From Paenibacillus puerhi (GTDB lineage: Bacteria; Bacillota; Bacilli; Paenibacillales; NBRC-103111): 64,000 nucleotides of DNA. A program made the position numbers and the translations under genes. Positions 34,505-44,466 of this stretch are shown one piece after another. The stretch spans positions 62,001 through 126,000 of the forward strand of contig NZ_WUWM01000011.1 of NCBI RefSeq assembly GCF_009846885.1. Reading direction: 5' to 3'. Each line of letters starts with the position of its first letter. Position 1 is the first letter of the stretch. Below the pieces are notes generated by a model. It saw only the letters and a program-made list of their open reading frames with translations. It was not told the DNA's origin and did not search any database.

Positions 34505-35323
34505 TTATTTGCAGAAGATATGCTTGCCGATCGTTTTGACCTGGGGTCGAGTCCAGATCCACTTGGAGGTCGCGGTCACCGGGTTGAAATAATACAGGCA
34601 GCCATCGGATGGATCCGATCCGTTCACCGCATCCTGTACGGCTTTGAAAGAGGTCTCGTTCGGCTCGAGCCAGATCTGGCCGTCGGCTACAGCCGTGAAG
34701 GCGCCGGGCTGGAAAATCACGCCGGACACCGTGTTCGGGAACTGCGACGACTTGACCCGATTCAATATGACCGCCGCTACCGCGATCTGGCCGACGTACG
34801 GCTCGCCGCGTGCTTCGCCGTGAACGGCATTGGCCATCAGCTTCAGGTCCTGCTCCGTAAACCCGAGCCTCGTCGCTTTCGTCATACCGGATGGGGCGGC
34901 ACTTGGTGCGGCGCCTGCGCCTGCACCGGCGCCCGCTCCTGCAGCGCCCTGATTGCCGGCCGCTCGGCCGATTACCCAGGGCGGCAGCTCTTCGGCCGTC
35001 GCCTTCCAGTTCTTCGTAGCCTCCCAGAGCTTCAGCTTGGTCTTGTCTCCGGCAATGCCATCAACCTTAAGCCCAAATTCGGACTGGAACCACTTGAGCG
35101 ACTTCAGGGTCTGATAACCGAAATCGCCGTCCACATTTCCTTTGTAAAAGCCCAGATGCTTCAATCGTCCCTGAAGCTCATAGGTGTCAGCCGTGCCGGA
35201 GGCCCCGTAGCGAATCTCGTTCTTGCTGAAGGTTTGCTCCGTAATAAGTCGGTGCTTTAACTGGAGCCCGGCAAACAATACGGCAACTAGCGTAACGGTC
35301 ATGATCATCAATCGTTTGTTCAT
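34505..35323 (-). CDS. sleB: Spore cortex-lytic enzyme SleB
   Basis: A 272-residue cell wall hydrolase. An N-terminal membrane/signal segment (residues 5-22) precedes a peptidoglycan-binding domain (about 38-100, with LQGRLKHLGFYKGNVDGDFG), a Gly/Ala/Pro linker with repeated GA pairs, and a C-terminal hydrolase domain with AVHGEARGEPYVGQ, whose Glu is the probable catalytic acid. SleB digests cortex muramic-lactam peptidoglycan at germination. The ATG at 35323 follows AAAGGTGAG. No ypeB partner gene follows. A sigma-G-like promoter lies upstream. Other SleB-type hydrolases such as CwlJ lack the binding domain. Confidence 0.9.
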   Translation of the reverse strand: MNKRLMIMTVTLVAVLFAGLQLKHRLITEQTFSKNEIRYGASGTADTYELQGRLKHLGFYKGNVDGDFGYQTLKSLKWFQSEFGLKVDGIAGDKTKLKLWEATKNWKATAEELPPWVIGRAAGNQGAAGAGAGAGAGAAPSAAPSGMTKATRLGFTEQDLKLMANAVHGEARGEPYVGQIAVAAVILNRVKSSQFPNTVSGVIFQPGAFTAVADGQIWLEPNETSFKAVQDAVNGSDPSDGCLYYFNPVTATSKWIWTRPQVKTIGKHIFCK

Positions 35324-35374
35324 GCGAGGCAACTCACCTTTCCCGCCATTATAAGTGGCAACCTAATTTAAGGT

Positions 35375-35405
35375 TATTATGAGAAAGGAGAAAGCCGATT
35401 ATTCA
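35375..35405 (-). promoter_or_regulatory. Sigma-G-like promoter of sleB
   Basis: On the minus strand, TGAATA and CATAATA are 18 bases apart, close to the forespore sigma-G consensus (TGnATA, CATnnTA). The -10 is about 50 bases before the sleB start. Confidence 0.7.
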
Positions 35406-35449
35406 GCCTTGGCGTTTAATCCGGGATTTGACAGCGGCGCCGCCGAAAA

Positions 35450-38041
35450 TCAGGAGGTCATCCGGTTCATGTGGTACTGCTCCAGCGAGACCAGCACCTC
35501 ACGCGGCTTGCTGCCCTCGTAAGGGCCGACAACCCCTTTAGCCTCCATCGTATCGATCAGGCGGGCCGCGCGCGTATAACCGATCCTCATGCGTCTTTGG
35601 AGCAAGGAAACCGAGGCCTGCTTGGCTTCGAGAATAATTTGCACCGCCTGGTCGTACAGCTCGTCCTCGAACAGCTCCTGTTCATCCGACTTATCGTCGA
35701 CCTGGGGCACCATATCCTCGACGTACTCCACCTGGCGCTGGGTACGAACAAAGTTGCATACCGTCTCCACCTCCTGGTCGGAGAGAAACGCGCCCTGCAC
35801 CCGCACCGGCTTGGAAGCGCCCATCGGCATATAAAGCATGTCTCCTCGTCCAAGCAGCTTCTCGGCTCCAGCCGAATCGAGAATGGTCCTCGAATCCACC
35901 TGCGAGGAGACGCCGAAGGCAATACGGGACGGAATATTCGCCTTGATAACGCCGGTAATGACGTCGACGGAAGGACGCTGCGTGGCGATTAGCAGATGGA
36001 TCCCTGCCGCCCTCGCCATCTGGGCCAGCCGGCAGATCGCATCCTCTACATCCCCGGCCGCCACCATCATCAGATCGGCAAGCTCGTCGACGATGACCAC
36101 GATATAAGGCAGCGGCGCGCCTGTCTGCGTTTCAACCAGCATATTGTTGTACCCTTCAATGTTTCTTGTTCCGCTTTTGGAAAACAGCTCATAGCGTTTC
36201 TCCATCTCCACCACGACCTTTTTGAGCGCAAGGGAGGCGCGTTTCGGGTCGGTGACGACAGGAGCGAGCAGATGAGGGATGCCATTATACACGTTAAGCT
36301 CGACCATCTTCGGATCGATCATCAGGAACTTGACCTCATCCGGCTTCGCTTTGAACAAGATACTCGTAATAATGCCGTTGACGCAAACCGACTTGCCCGA
36401 TCCCGTAGCACCTGCCACGAGCATGTGAGGCATCTTCGCTAAGTTACCGACGATAGGCTGGCCCGAAATATCGCGGCCGAGAACGATGGATAGCCTCGAG
36501 GCAGAATCCTGGAAGGCAGCGGTTTCCATGACCTCTCTCATCGTAACGATAGATACCTCGGTATTAGGAACCTCGATGCCGATAGCGGATTTGCCCGGGA
36601 TCGGCGCTTCCATCCGGATGTCCTTGGCGGCCAGCGCCAGCGCGATGTCGTCGGTCAGGCTCACGATGCGGCTTACCTTCACTCCTACGTCCGGCTGGAT
36701 CTCATAACGGGTCACCGCAGGGCCCCGGACGACCTCCAGCACCTTCGCGCGTACGCCAAAGCTTTCCAGCGTCGCCTCCAGCTTCCGGGCAACCGCCTTG
36801 TAATCGAGCGACTCGCCGCCCTTGCCTGAGGCGGGCTTGGACAACAGCTGCAGCGACGGAAGCTCATAAGGCAGGGCGAGCGGCTTTGACTTTATGTCAA
36901 AGTCCTCAGGCGTGCCTTCTCCCTCCTGCATCTGTGTATCTGAAGGAGAAGAGGCGACAGCTGCGGCAGGAAACCCCGTACCGCCGGAAGCCGTATTCCG
37001 GTCTGGGATGTCGCTATCTCCGTTGCCAGCCTCCTGACGAACCTGCTCCTGAAAATCCCGGATAACCGGGATAGGAGACTCCAGCTCCTCCTCCTGCTGC
37101 CAAGCGGCCGCTCCGTCGGCAGACTTGCCTCCTTCGGCTGCGTATACGATAACCTCTTCTTCCGGCTCCTCGTCCTCCTGCGCGGTTTTTGCAGCCGATT
37201 TGGCGTTCTTTCGTGCTTTTTCCTCGCCATCGGCCGGCTTCAAGAGCTCGAAGAACAGCGACCGCTTCTTACTAGCGGCTTTTCGTGGCTTAGGATCCGG
37301 CTTATAGGATTCTTCGTTGAATTCGTCATCATCCGCTCCGGTAGGAATCACTGAAGCAGGCGCTTTCTTCTTTCTTGCAGCCGCCTCCGCGATCCGAGCC
37401 TGCCGGCGCTCCAGCGCTTTTTGCCTAATAAACTGGCCCAGCAGCGTATCCTTAAAAGGCTTCCTCGACTGAAGCTTTTGAGCGAGATCGCCGATCGACC
37501 AGCCGGTTAGCAGAATAACACCGGTTACAATTAATGTAATCTGGATCAGCCTGGCACCCAGATTGCCGAACATGAAGAAGAACGCGGCATAGAGAACAGC
37601 GCCTATCATCCCGCCGCCTACGCTATCCGTAAGGATATTTTGTCCCTGCTCGCTCCCTTCCAGCCCATCCACCAGGCTGCTCCAGGTTTGGGACAGGATT
37701 TGCCCGGCCTCGAAGCCCATCTTGGGGAAAAGCATAGCGAACAGGCTGATGTGACTCATCAGCAGCAGCGACAGCAGGATGAGCAGCAGGCCCGCTTTGC
37801 GTGCCGTGCGCCACACCGGCCACCGGCGCTTCATCATAGCGTAAAGCGCGGCATATATGAACACAAGGGGGATAACGAAATCCCACGTCCCGATAACGAA
37901 TCGGAACAAATATGTCAGCGAGCGGGCTACCGAGCCTTCACGGGAGAGCGCGATGACAGACAATGTCAGAATGAGTATACCGTACAGTTCAAATTTTAGA
38001 TTAGCCTTAATTCCTTTGCCCTTCTTCTTCCTTTTGGCCAA
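35450..38041 (-). CDS. spoIIIE: DNA translocase SpoIIIE/FtsK
   Basis: An 863-residue translocase. Five or so N-terminal membrane helices (residues 18-190) are followed by a charged disordered linker (about 215-370), a RecA-like motor with Walker [14 protein letters not shown] near residue 540, Walker [12 protein letters not shown], and a C-terminal winged-helix gamma domain ([18 protein letters not shown]) that reads polarity sequences. It pumps DNA into the forespore. It follows ylzJ, as in Bacillus, which supports SpoIIIE over SftA. Confidence 0.95.
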   Translation of the reverse strand: MAKRKKKGKGIKANLKFELYGILILTLSVIALSREGSVARSLTYLFRFVIGTWDFVIPLVFIYAALYAMMKRRWPVWRTARKAGLLLILLSLLLMSHISLFAMLFPKMGFEAGQILSQTWSSLVDGLEGSEQGQNILTDSVGGGMIGAVLYAAFFFMFGNLGARLIQITLIVTGVILLTGWSIGDLAQKLQSRKPFKDTLLGQFIRQKALERRQARIAEAAARKKKAPASVIPTGADDDEFNEESYKPDPKPRKAASKKRSLFFELLKPADGEEKARKNAKSAAKTAQEDEEPEEEVIVYAAEGGKSADGAAAWQQEEELESPIPVIRDFQEQVRQEAGNGDSDIPDRNTASGGTGFPAAAVASSPSDTQMQEGEGTPEDFDIKSKPLALPYELPSLQLLSKPASGKGGESLDYKAVARKLEATLESFGVRAKVLEVVRGPAVTRYEIQPDVGVKVSRIVSLTDDIALALAAKDIRMEAPIPGKSAIGIEVPNTEVSIVTMREVMETAAFQDSASRLSIVLGRDISGQPIVGNLAKMPHMLVAGATGSGKSVCVNGIITSILFKAKPDEVKFLMIDPKMVELNVYNGIPHLLAPVVTDPKRASLALKKVVVEMEKRYELFSKSGTRNIEGYNNMLVETQTGAPLPYIVVIVDELADLMMVAAGDVEDAICRLAQMARAAGIHLLIATQRPSVDVITGVIKANIPSRIAFGVSSQVDSRTILDSAGAEKLLGRGDMLYMPMGASKPVRVQGAFLSDQEVETVCNFVRTQRQVEYVEDMVPQVDDKSDEQELFEDELYDQAVQIILEAKQASVSLLQRRMRIGYTRAARLIDTMEAKGVVGPYEGSKPREVLVSLEQYHMNRMTS

Positions 38042-38111
38042 AGCCGTTCACCCCCGTCAGCCCATTATACCATAAACTGGGGTGAAACGTACGTTTCCCT
38101 TTTTTCCGGAA

Positions 38112-38348
38112 TTACCTGACGAAAGTCGGCTGAAATTCGATGATCCGGCCAGGCGCCAAGCCGGGGTTGAGGTAGTCCTGGAGCTCGCAGTCAATGAGCC
38201 TTACAATAGCCGCTTGTGACGCGTTCAACGGCTGAACCTGCATCGTTATGCCATTGACGGTGATCTCCATCGCCCGTTGCACAGTGGACTCGGCGGGATC
38301 GAACCCTTCCATCACGACGTCGTGGGGCAGCAAGGTGGAATGAATCAT
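38112..38348 (-). CDS. ylzJ: YlzJ-like protein
   Basis: A 78-residue protein starting [18 protein letters not shown], the pattern of the YlzJ family, with [15 protein letters not shown] at its end. Function unknown. Its start overlaps the tepA stop by 4 bases, so the two are co-translated. Confidence 0.88.
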   Translation of the reverse strand: MIHSTLLPHDVVMEGFDPAESTVQRAMEITVNGITMQVQPLNASQAAIVRLIDCELQDYLNPGLAPGRIIEFQPTFVR

Positions 38349-39103
38349 TGCACGATCCCTCCCGTCTGCTGCTTCCGCCGCTCCTCAATCTGCTCATTCA
38401 GCTTTCGGATCGCATCGCCTACTCCTCCTAAGCTATCGATCAGCCCATACTTCACGGCATCCGCTCCGATGACGGTGGTCCCTATGTCGCGAGTCAGCTC
38501 GCCCGTCTTGAACATGAGCTCCTTGAATTTCTCTTCATCCACGCGGGAATGCCGGGTCACAAAACGAATGACGCGCTCTTGCATTTTATCCAGGTATTCA
38601 AAGGTTTGCGGTACGCCGATCACAAGCCCGTTCATTCGGATCGGATGGATGGTCATGGTTGCCGTCTCGGCAATGATGGAATAACTGGCCGATACCGCTA
38701 TAGGCACGCCTATGCTATGTCCGCCCCCCAGCACCAGAGTGACAGTCGGCTTGGAGAGCGTCGCAATCATCTCGGCGATAGCTAGCCCCGCCTCCACATC
38801 GCCTCCGACAGTATTCAAGATGATCAGCACGCCTTCTATTTTCTGATTTTGCTCAGCCGCTACCAGCTGCGGAATCAAATGCTCGTATTTGGTCGTTTTG
38901 TTTTGCGGCGGCAGGACGATATGCCCTTCGATCTGACCGATGATCGTCATGCAGAATATATTGGACTCCCCGTTCGGCACAGCGGTTTGACCGAGCTGCT
39001 GGATGGCCTCGACGGTTGCATTCTTGCGTAAGTCCTCTGCCGACGGATTCACTTGCGGTTGTGCGGGCTGCGGCTGCTGCTCCTGCTTATCCTGGTTATT
39101 CAT
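38345..39103 (-). CDS. tepA: TepA, ClpP-like protease of spore outgrowth
   Basis: A 252-residue ClpP-family protease. The catalytic Ser is in [10 protein letters not shown] near residue 128, the His in [10 protein letters not shown] about 25 residues later, and the oxyanion strand is [12 protein letters not shown] Gln/Pro-rich N-terminal tail ([15 protein letters not shown]) is unlike housekeeping ClpP. The B. subtilis orthologue helps degrade small acid-soluble spore proteins in outgrowth. It precedes ylzJ and spoIIIE. Confidence 0.93.
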   Translation of the reverse strand: MNNQDKQEQQPQPAQPQVNPSAEDLRKNATVEAIQQLGQTAVPNGESNIFCMTIIGQIEGHIVLPPQNKTTKYEHLIPQLVAAEQNQKIEGVLIILNTVGGDVEAGLAIAEMIATLSKPTVTLVLGGGHSIGVPIAVSASYSIIAETATMTIHPIRMNGLVIGVPQTFEYLDKMQERVIRFVTRHSRVDEEKFKELMFKTGELTRDIGTTVIGADAVKYGLIDSLGGVGDAIRKLNEQIEERRKQQTGGIVQ

Positions 39104-39138
39104 GATGGTACCCCCTCGCCAATATCAAAATCTCCCTT

Positions 39139-39167
39139 TAGTATGAGTCTGCCCGCCAAGAATATGC
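39139..39167 (-). promoter_or_regulatory. Sigma-G-like promoter of tepA
   Basis: On the minus strand, GCATA and CATACTA are 17 bases apart; CATACTA is the ideal sigma-G -10. It lies between the rnj terminator and tepA, about 36 bases before the start. Confidence 0.75.
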
Positions 39168-39177
39168 GCGCAAGCAA

Positions 39178-39220
39178 AAAGCTTCCCGTCTGCACGGCAC
39201 GAGCCGGGACGGGAAGCTTT
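39178..39220 (-). terminator. Rho-independent terminator after rnj
   Basis: Perfect 13-bp arms AAAGCTTCCCGTC / GACGGGAAGCTTT with a 17-base loop and further Ts on the minus strand. Confidence 0.93.
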
Positions 39221-39263
39221 GGGTGGGTTATAAGGTAAAGGGTCAAGTGACTAATGCGAGTGA

Positions 39264-40940
39264 CTAGACTTCCATAATGATAGGAAGAATCATTGGTCTT
39301 CTTCTGGTTTGTTCATATAAAAATCGTCCGAGCGCGTCTTTAACATGTGTTTTGAGCGACGCCCATTCATTCACGTTCTCATTCATCAATCGATGCAAAG
39401 TGCTCGTTACAATCCGGTTGGCCTCATCAAGCAGGCCTTCGGACTCCCGCACGTACACAAATCCTCTGGAGATGATATCCGGACCGGATAAAATCTTCCC
39501 GTCCTGCTTGCTCAGCGTAACGACGACCACGAGGATCCCATCTTGGGAAAGAAGCTTGCGGTCACGAAGGACAATGTTCCCTACGTCGCCTACGCCTAGC
39601 CCGTCGATCAGCACATTGCCGGCCGGCACCTTAGAGCCTTTGCGGGCGACGCCGTCCACAATTTCGACCGTTTCGCCGTTATCCACGATGAAGATGTCTT
39701 CGCGCGGAATGCCCACGGATTCGGCAAGCAAACCGTGCTGCCGCAGCATTCTGTACTCGCCGTGAATCGGAATAAAGTACTTGGGACGCATGATATTCAG
39801 CATCAGCTTAAGCTCTTCCTGACTGCCATGTCCGGAGACGTGTACGCCTGTAATCGAACCCGGTCCATAGATCACGTGCGCGCCAATACGCATCAGCTCA
39901 TCGACAGTTCGTCCAACGTAACGCTCGTTGCCCGGAATCGGGGTAGCGGCAATAATCACCGTATCGCCTGGCAAGATATCGATCTTGCGGTGAGTTGAGC
40001 GTGCCATCCGTGTCAGGGCCGACATCGGCTCTCCTTGCGATCCTGTGCACAAGATTACGACACGGTCGCCAGCCAGCTTGTTGACTTCCTCGGGCTCGAT
40101 CAGCATGCCATCCGGTATGTTCAAGTAGCCCAGCTCGCTTGCGATCGACACGACATTGACCATGCTGCGTCCGATCACCGTAAGCTTCCGGCGAGTTACC
40201 TGGCAAGCGTCGACCACCTGCTGAATCCGGTGAATGTTCGATGCGAACGTTGCGAGAATAACGCGCTGCTTCGCCTTGCGAAACACTTCTTCGATCTCGG
40301 CGCCTACGCTGCGCTCCGAGCCTGTATAGCCTGGACGTTCCGAGTTCGTGCTGTCCGACAAGAGGGCAAGCACGCCCTGCTGTCCGATAGCCGCCATCCG
40401 GTGCAAGTCGGCATACTGATCGTTGACAGGAGTCTGATCGAACTTGAAGTCTCCGGTATGAACCACATTGCCCTCGGGTGTTGCGAGGCATACTCCCACC
40501 GAATCGGGAATACTATGGTTCGTTTTGAAAAAGGTCGCGGTCATGCAGCCGAGCTTCAATTCGGAATCCGAATTAATGACGATACGCTTCGTCTCGCCCA
40601 GCAGACCCGCTTCCTTCAGCTTCGTTTCGATAAGGCCCAAGGTCAGACGCGTTGCGTAAATCGGGACATTCAGGTTTTTAAGTACATAGGGCAATCCGCC
40701 GATGTGATCCTCATGTCCGTGGGTAATCAAAATGCCGCGAACCTTGTCGCGGTTCTCCGTCAGGTAGGAAATGTCAGGAATCACGATGTCGATGCCGAGC
40801 ATATCCTCTTCCGGAAACTTCAGGCCGCAGTCCACCACGACGATATCGTTCGCGTACTGCACTACATACATATTCTTACCGATCTCGCCCACGCCGCCTA
40901 GGGCGAAAATCGTCAATTTATCTATATTTTTCTTAGACAA
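39264..40940 (-). CDS. rnjB: Ribonuclease J
   Basis: A 558-residue metallo-beta-lactamase/beta-CASP RNase with 5'-exo and endo activity. The zinc motif HGHEDHIGG lies near residue 79, the beta-CASP region follows, and a C-terminal domain ends the protein. The motif is complete, so the enzyme is probably active. Its position after dapA and before tepA matches Bacillus rnjB (ymfA), which is why that symbol is given; rnjA cannot be excluded. The start is TTG at 40940 with GGAGG at 9 bases. Confidence 0.93.
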   Translation of the reverse strand: MSKKNIDKLTIFALGGVGEIGKNMYVVQYANDIVVVDCGLKFPEEDMLGIDIVIPDISYLTENRDKVRGILITHGHEDHIGGLPYVLKNLNVPIYATRLTLGLIETKLKEAGLLGETKRIVINSDSELKLGCMTATFFKTNHSIPDSVGVCLATPEGNVVHTGDFKFDQTPVNDQYADLHRMAAIGQQGVLALLSDSTNSERPGYTGSERSVGAEIEEVFRKAKQRVILATFASNIHRIQQVVDACQVTRRKLTVIGRSMVNVVSIASELGYLNIPDGMLIEPEEVNKLAGDRVVILCTGSQGEPMSALTRMARSTHRKIDILPGDTVIIAATPIPGNERYVGRTVDELMRIGAHVIYGPGSITGVHVSGHGSQEELKLMLNIMRPKYFIPIHGEYRMLRQHGLLAESVGIPREDIFIVDNGETVEIVDGVARKGSKVPAGNVLIDGLGVGDVGNIVLRDRKLLSQDGILVVVVTLSKQDGKILSGPDIISRGFVYVRESEGLLDEANRIVTSTLHRLMNENVNEWASLKTHVKDALGRFLYEQTRRRPMILPIIMEV

Positions 40941-41028
40941 AGTAATGAAACCTCCTCAAATTATTTGACGACGATTAATCATATGAACAAACCATTTAAT
41001 TACTAAACCGCACCAGTCACTTGCCACC

Positions 41029-41058
41029 ATTATACATGAAAGAAACTTGACTTTACAA
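41029..41058 (-). promoter_or_regulatory. Sigma-A type promoter of rnj
   Basis: On the minus strand, TATAAT is preceded after 18 bases by TTGTAA, about 89 bases before the TTG start. The 218-base gap to dapA also holds a short inverted repeat (AGCGGTT / AACCGCT, 41063-41079) just upstream of the -35. Confidence 0.7.
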
Positions 41059-41158
41059 GTAAGCGGTTCGCAAACCGCTCACACAAGCCCGGGTACTCGT
41101 TATGGTATCCCAAAAAAAGAAAACCGATGCCGCGAGCGACACCGATTCATCGAGGTCT

Positions 41159-42034
41159 TCATCCTAGCAGGGAAGCAATGAATTGTCCTTCTTGTTCGGT
41201 CACATTAACGAGCGGAAGCCGCACGCCGCCTACCGGTATCCCCTTCAGATTCAGCGCATGCTTAACCGGAGCGGGACTCGGTACACGGTGCGGGCAGAAG
41301 AACAATCCTCTGAATACCGGCAGAAGCTTGCCATGCCATTCGGCGGCTTCTTTTACATTCCCCTGTACATAAGAGTTTATCATAAATTTCATTTCTTTTC
41401 CAATCACATGTGAAGCCACGCTCACGATCCCGTGTGCTCCGACTGCCAAGGCCGGCAATGCCGCACTATCGTCGCCGCTATACACGAGGAAGCCAGGAGC
41501 CGCACCGGCCACGATCTGCGTAAGCTGATCCGTGTCGGCACAGTCCTTGGTAGCCACGATATTGGGGATCTGCGACAGACGTATCGTCGTATCCGCATCA
41601 ATATTGACGCCGGTGCGTCCAGGGACATTATAAAGAACAACTGGGATGGACACGGCTTCCGCAATCGCTTTGAAGTGCTGATAGAGACCTTCTTGCGAAG
41701 GACGGCTATAATACGGAGCTACGAGCAGCAGCGCATCGACGCCGCGTTTCTCCGCTTCCTTGGACAAATGAATCGAATGGGCCGTATCGTAGCTGCCCGT
41801 ACCGGCAATGACTTTCACTCTTCCTTGGGCCAATCTGACCGCCGCCTCGAACGACTGCAGCTTCTCTTCGTCAGACAGAGTCGGAGACTCCCCGGTTGTT
41901 CCACAAATAACGAGACTGTCGCTTCGCTGTTCGTCTATCAGGTAGTTGAACACATGCTCGAATTGAGCCCAGTCGATATTCAGCCGTTCATCGAATGGAG
42001 TTACCATTGCTGTAATCAGTCTTCCGAAATCCAC
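41159..42034 (-). CDS. dapA: 4-hydroxy-tetrahydrodipicolinate synthase
   Basis: The 291-residue class I aldolase that condenses pyruvate with aspartate-semialdehyde, first committed step to lysine and dipicolinate. The Schiff-base Lys is in NIVATKDCAD near residue 161, the catalytic Tyr in VVLYNVPGRTG near 133, and GTTGESPTL near 45. It closes the run spoVFA-spoVFB-asd-dapG-dapA, so the substrate, this step and the DPA-forming step are encoded together. Confidence 0.97.
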   Translation of the reverse strand: MDFGRLITAMVTPFDERLNIDWAQFEHVFNYLIDEQRSDSLVICGTTGESPTLSDEEKLQSFEAAVRLAQGRVKVIAGTGSYDTAHSIHLSKEAEKRGVDALLLVAPYYSRPSQEGLYQHFKAIAEAVSIPVVLYNVPGRTGVNIDADTTIRLSQIPNIVATKDCADTDQLTQIVAGAAPGFLVYSGDDSAALPALAVGAHGIVSVASHVIGKEMKFMINSYVQGNVKEAAEWHGKLLPVFRGLFFCPHRVPSPAPVKHALNLKGIPVGGVRLPLVNVTEQEGQFIASLLG

Positions 42035-42058
42035 GACTTTCTCCTCCTGCCTGCCTTG

Positions 42059-43273
42059 TTATTTATGCAAATTAAATGTGCGGTGCAACGCCCTCACCGC
42101 CTCCGCCATATCCTTGCCCTCCACGAGCACCCATATGGTGGCGTTGGAGTCGGCCGATTGCAGAATATGAATATCCTGGTCCGTCAATGCTTCGACGATC
42201 ATAGCCATTATGCCGGGAACGCCGTTCATTCCCCCTCCGATGATGGAGACCTTGGCGCAGCCGCTCGACACGACCGGCGGCAGCCCAAGTCCGGCCAGCG
42301 CACTCATGGCCCGATCCGCCTCGTGATCGAATACGGTATACGTAACCCCTGAGGGAGTTACATTGATAAAGTCGACGCTGATCCTCTCCTGTGCCATCGC
42401 CTTGAAGACGCGAAGCTGAAGGTCATAGGCCACCTCAGGCGCGGCCACGCGAATCTGAGAGATGCCCGCTACGTGAGCGATACCGGTGACAAATCTGTCA
42501 AGAATAGCGCCAGAGCCTTTGGCCGAAGCCGGATGGGTTACAAGGGTGCCCGGACTTTTGGAAAAGGTGGACCGGACCCGGACGGGGATGCCCGCTTGCA
42601 TGGCCATCTCCACCGCTCGCGGATGAATCACCTTTGCCCCAAGATGGGCCATGTTGCAAATCTCCGCGTAAGATATGACTTCCAGCGGCTTTGCATCCTG
42701 CACAATGCGAGGGTCCGCCGTCAGAATACCATTGACATCGGTAAAAATATCGACAAGCTCCGCCTTAAGCGCAGCTCCCAGTGCCGTAGCCGATGTATCG
42801 CTCCCGCCTCGGCCCAGGGTCGTCATATCGCCGTTCTTGCAAACGCCTTGAAATCCCGCTACGATGACTGCCCTTCTCTGCTCCAGCAGTTCAATAACCC
42901 GGCGCGGGTTGATCGACAAAATCTGCGCATTGCCGAAATCGTCATTCGTCATAATCCCCGCTTGCGCCCCGGTTAATACGGCCGAGGGAATGCCCTCAGC
43001 CTCCAGCAAGCTGCACAGGGTAGCGGCCGAAATCAATTCGCCGCAGCCGAGCAGCATATCCCTTTCTCTTGCGGGAAGACGGTCGCCGTTGCGGCTGATC
43101 CAATCCAACAAGGTATCCGTTGCATAGGGCTCGCCCTTCCGTCCCATAGCCGATACGACGATTACTGGCTGGTATCCTTGTTCGATGGCTTCCCGAATAT
43201 GTTCGACAACATATGTTCTGGCTTCGACTGTGGAAAGGGAGGTGCCTCCGAATTTCTGCACCAAGATCTTCAC
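42059..43273 (-). CDS. dapG: Aspartate kinase, DapG type
   Basis: A 404-residue aspartokinase phosphorylating L-aspartate. The N-terminal motif is KILVQKFGGTSL, with GRGGSDTSATAL in the kinase domain, and two ACT domains in the last third. B. subtilis DapG (isozyme I, feedback-inhibited by diaminopimelate) has the same length and operon position. The start is GTG at 43273 with AAGGGAAG before it; the longer frame from 43315 enters the asd terminator. Confidence 0.95.
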   Translation of the reverse strand: MKILVQKFGGTSLSTVEARTYVVEHIREAIEQGYQPVIVVSAMGRKGEPYATDTLLDWISRNGDRLPARERDMLLGCGELISAATLCSLLEAEGIPSAVLTGAQAGIMTNDDFGNAQILSINPRRVIELLEQRRAVIVAGFQGVCKNGDMTTLGRGGSDTSATALGAALKAELVDIFTDVNGILTADPRIVQDAKPLEVISYAEICNMAHLGAKVIHPRAVEMAMQAGIPVRVRSTFSKSPGTLVTHPASAKGSGAILDRFVTGIAHVAGISQIRVAAPEVAYDLQLRVFKAMAQERISVDFINVTPSGVTYTVFDHEADRAMSALAGLGLPPVVSSGCAKVSIIGGGMNGVPGIMAMIVEALTDQDIHILQSADSNATIWVLVEGKDMAEAVRALHRTFNLHK

Positions 43274-43317
43274 GCAGATCTTCCCTTCTCCTGTTAGAGC
43301 TTTTCTTTGAAGCAAAA

Positions 43318-43349
43318 GCCTGGCTCCCTGCCCGAAGACAGGAAGCCAG
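43318..43349 (-). terminator. Hairpin between asd and dapG
   Basis: 11-bp arms CTGGCTTCCTG / CAGGGAGCCAG (one mismatch), loop 8 bases, then GCTTTTGC on the minus strand. It may attenuate rather than stop transcription into dapG. Confidence 0.65.
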
Positions 43350-43360
43350 ACGGATTAATC

Positions 43361-44401
43361 CTAGTTCTGTTCGATCGCAATATACTCCGCAATCTGTACC
43401 GCATTCCAGGCTGCGCCCTTCAGCAGGTTATCGGACACGATCCACAGGTTCAACGCCCGAGGATTGCTAAGGTCGCGGCGTACCCGGCCTACGAATGTCT
43501 CCAGCTTGCCGGTGGCTTCCGTTGCGAGCGGGTACTCCTGCTCGGCGGCATTGTCCTGGAGCACGAGCCCCGGAGCGTCTGCGAGCAGCTGCTTGACTTC
43601 TTCAACATCGAAATCCGATTTCAATTCGACATAGACGGATTCGGAGTGGCCGTACACAACCGGGATGCGAACGCAAGTAGCCGTGACTTCCAGCGATTCG
43701 TCGCCCATAATTTTTTTCGTTTCGTTGATCATCTTCATTTCCTCGTAAGTAAAGCCATTATCCGTAAATTTGTCGATTTGCGGAATGGCGTTGAACGCGA
43801 TCTGATGCTTTTTAGGCAGCGAGCCGACAGGCAGAATCTTAGGCTCGACTTCTTGGCCGTCCAGTATCTCGCGGGATTGACGCAGCATCTCTGTAATAGC
43901 GCTGGCCCCGGCGCCCGAAACCGCCTGATAGGTGGATACGATAACACGGGAGATGCCGTAACGGTCATAAAGCGGCTTCAGCGTCTGTACCATCTGGATG
44001 GTCGAGCAGTTCGGGTTGGCAATTACGCCCTTGTGCTCGCTTACTTTATCGATATTAACCTCCGGGACAACCAGCGGAGTTTCCGGATCCATCCGGAAGG
44101 CGCTCGTGTTGTCTACACAGACGGTTCCGCGTTTGATCGCTTCGGGAATAAGTGCCTTACTAACGTCTCCTCCCGCGCTGAACAAGGCAATATCGACGCC
44201 CTCAAAGGAATCGGCAGTAGCCTCCTGAACCGTGATTTCCTGCCCTTTAAACGATATCTTGGAGCCTGCCGAGCGAGCGGAAGACAGAAGCTTGAGCTCT
44301 TGAATGGGGAAATCCCGCTTGGCCAGCAAACGGATTATTTGTTCTCCTACGGCACCTGTTGCGCCTACGACGGCAACGTTAAACAATTTCTGATTCGACA
44401 T
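43361..44401 (-). CDS. asd: Aspartate-semialdehyde dehydrogenase
   Basis: A 346-residue NADP enzyme reducing aspartyl phosphate to aspartate-semialdehyde. The N-terminal cofactor site is VGATGAVGEQI near residue 13; the catalytic Cys is in NPNCSTIQM near 130. The gene lies between spoVFB and dapG as in Bacillus. No lysine riboswitch is evident in the 65 bases before it. Confidence 0.97.
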   Translation of the reverse strand: MSNQKLFNVAVVGATGAVGEQIIRLLAKRDFPIQELKLLSSARSAGSKISFKGQEITVQEATADSFEGVDIALFSAGGDVSKALIPEAIKRGTVCVDNTSAFRMDPETPLVVPEVNIDKVSEHKGVIANPNCSTIQMVQTLKPLYDRYGISRVIVSTYQAVSGAGASAITEMLRQSREILDGQEVEPKILPVGSLPKKHQIAFNAIPQIDKFTDNGFTYEEMKMINETKKIMGDESLEVTATCVRIPVVYGHSESVYVELKSDFDVEEVKQLLADAPGLVLQDNAAEQEYPLATEATGKLETFVGRVRRDLSNPRALNLWIVSDNLLKGAAWNAVQIAEYIAIEQN

Positions 44402-44466
44402 GTAGTTCTCTCCCCTGTGATAATGATAACGGTAGCTGCTTGTAAGAGATGATTCAAAAACGGTAA

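Noticed and set aside
41110-41158. Possible terminator after dapA
   Set aside because: The apparent arms ACCGAT / ACCGAT are direct, not inverted, repeats, so no stem forms despite nearby T runs.
44402-44466. Lysine riboswitch before asd
   Set aside because: The gap is only 65 bases and shows no suitable helices; control appears to come from upstream of spoVFA.
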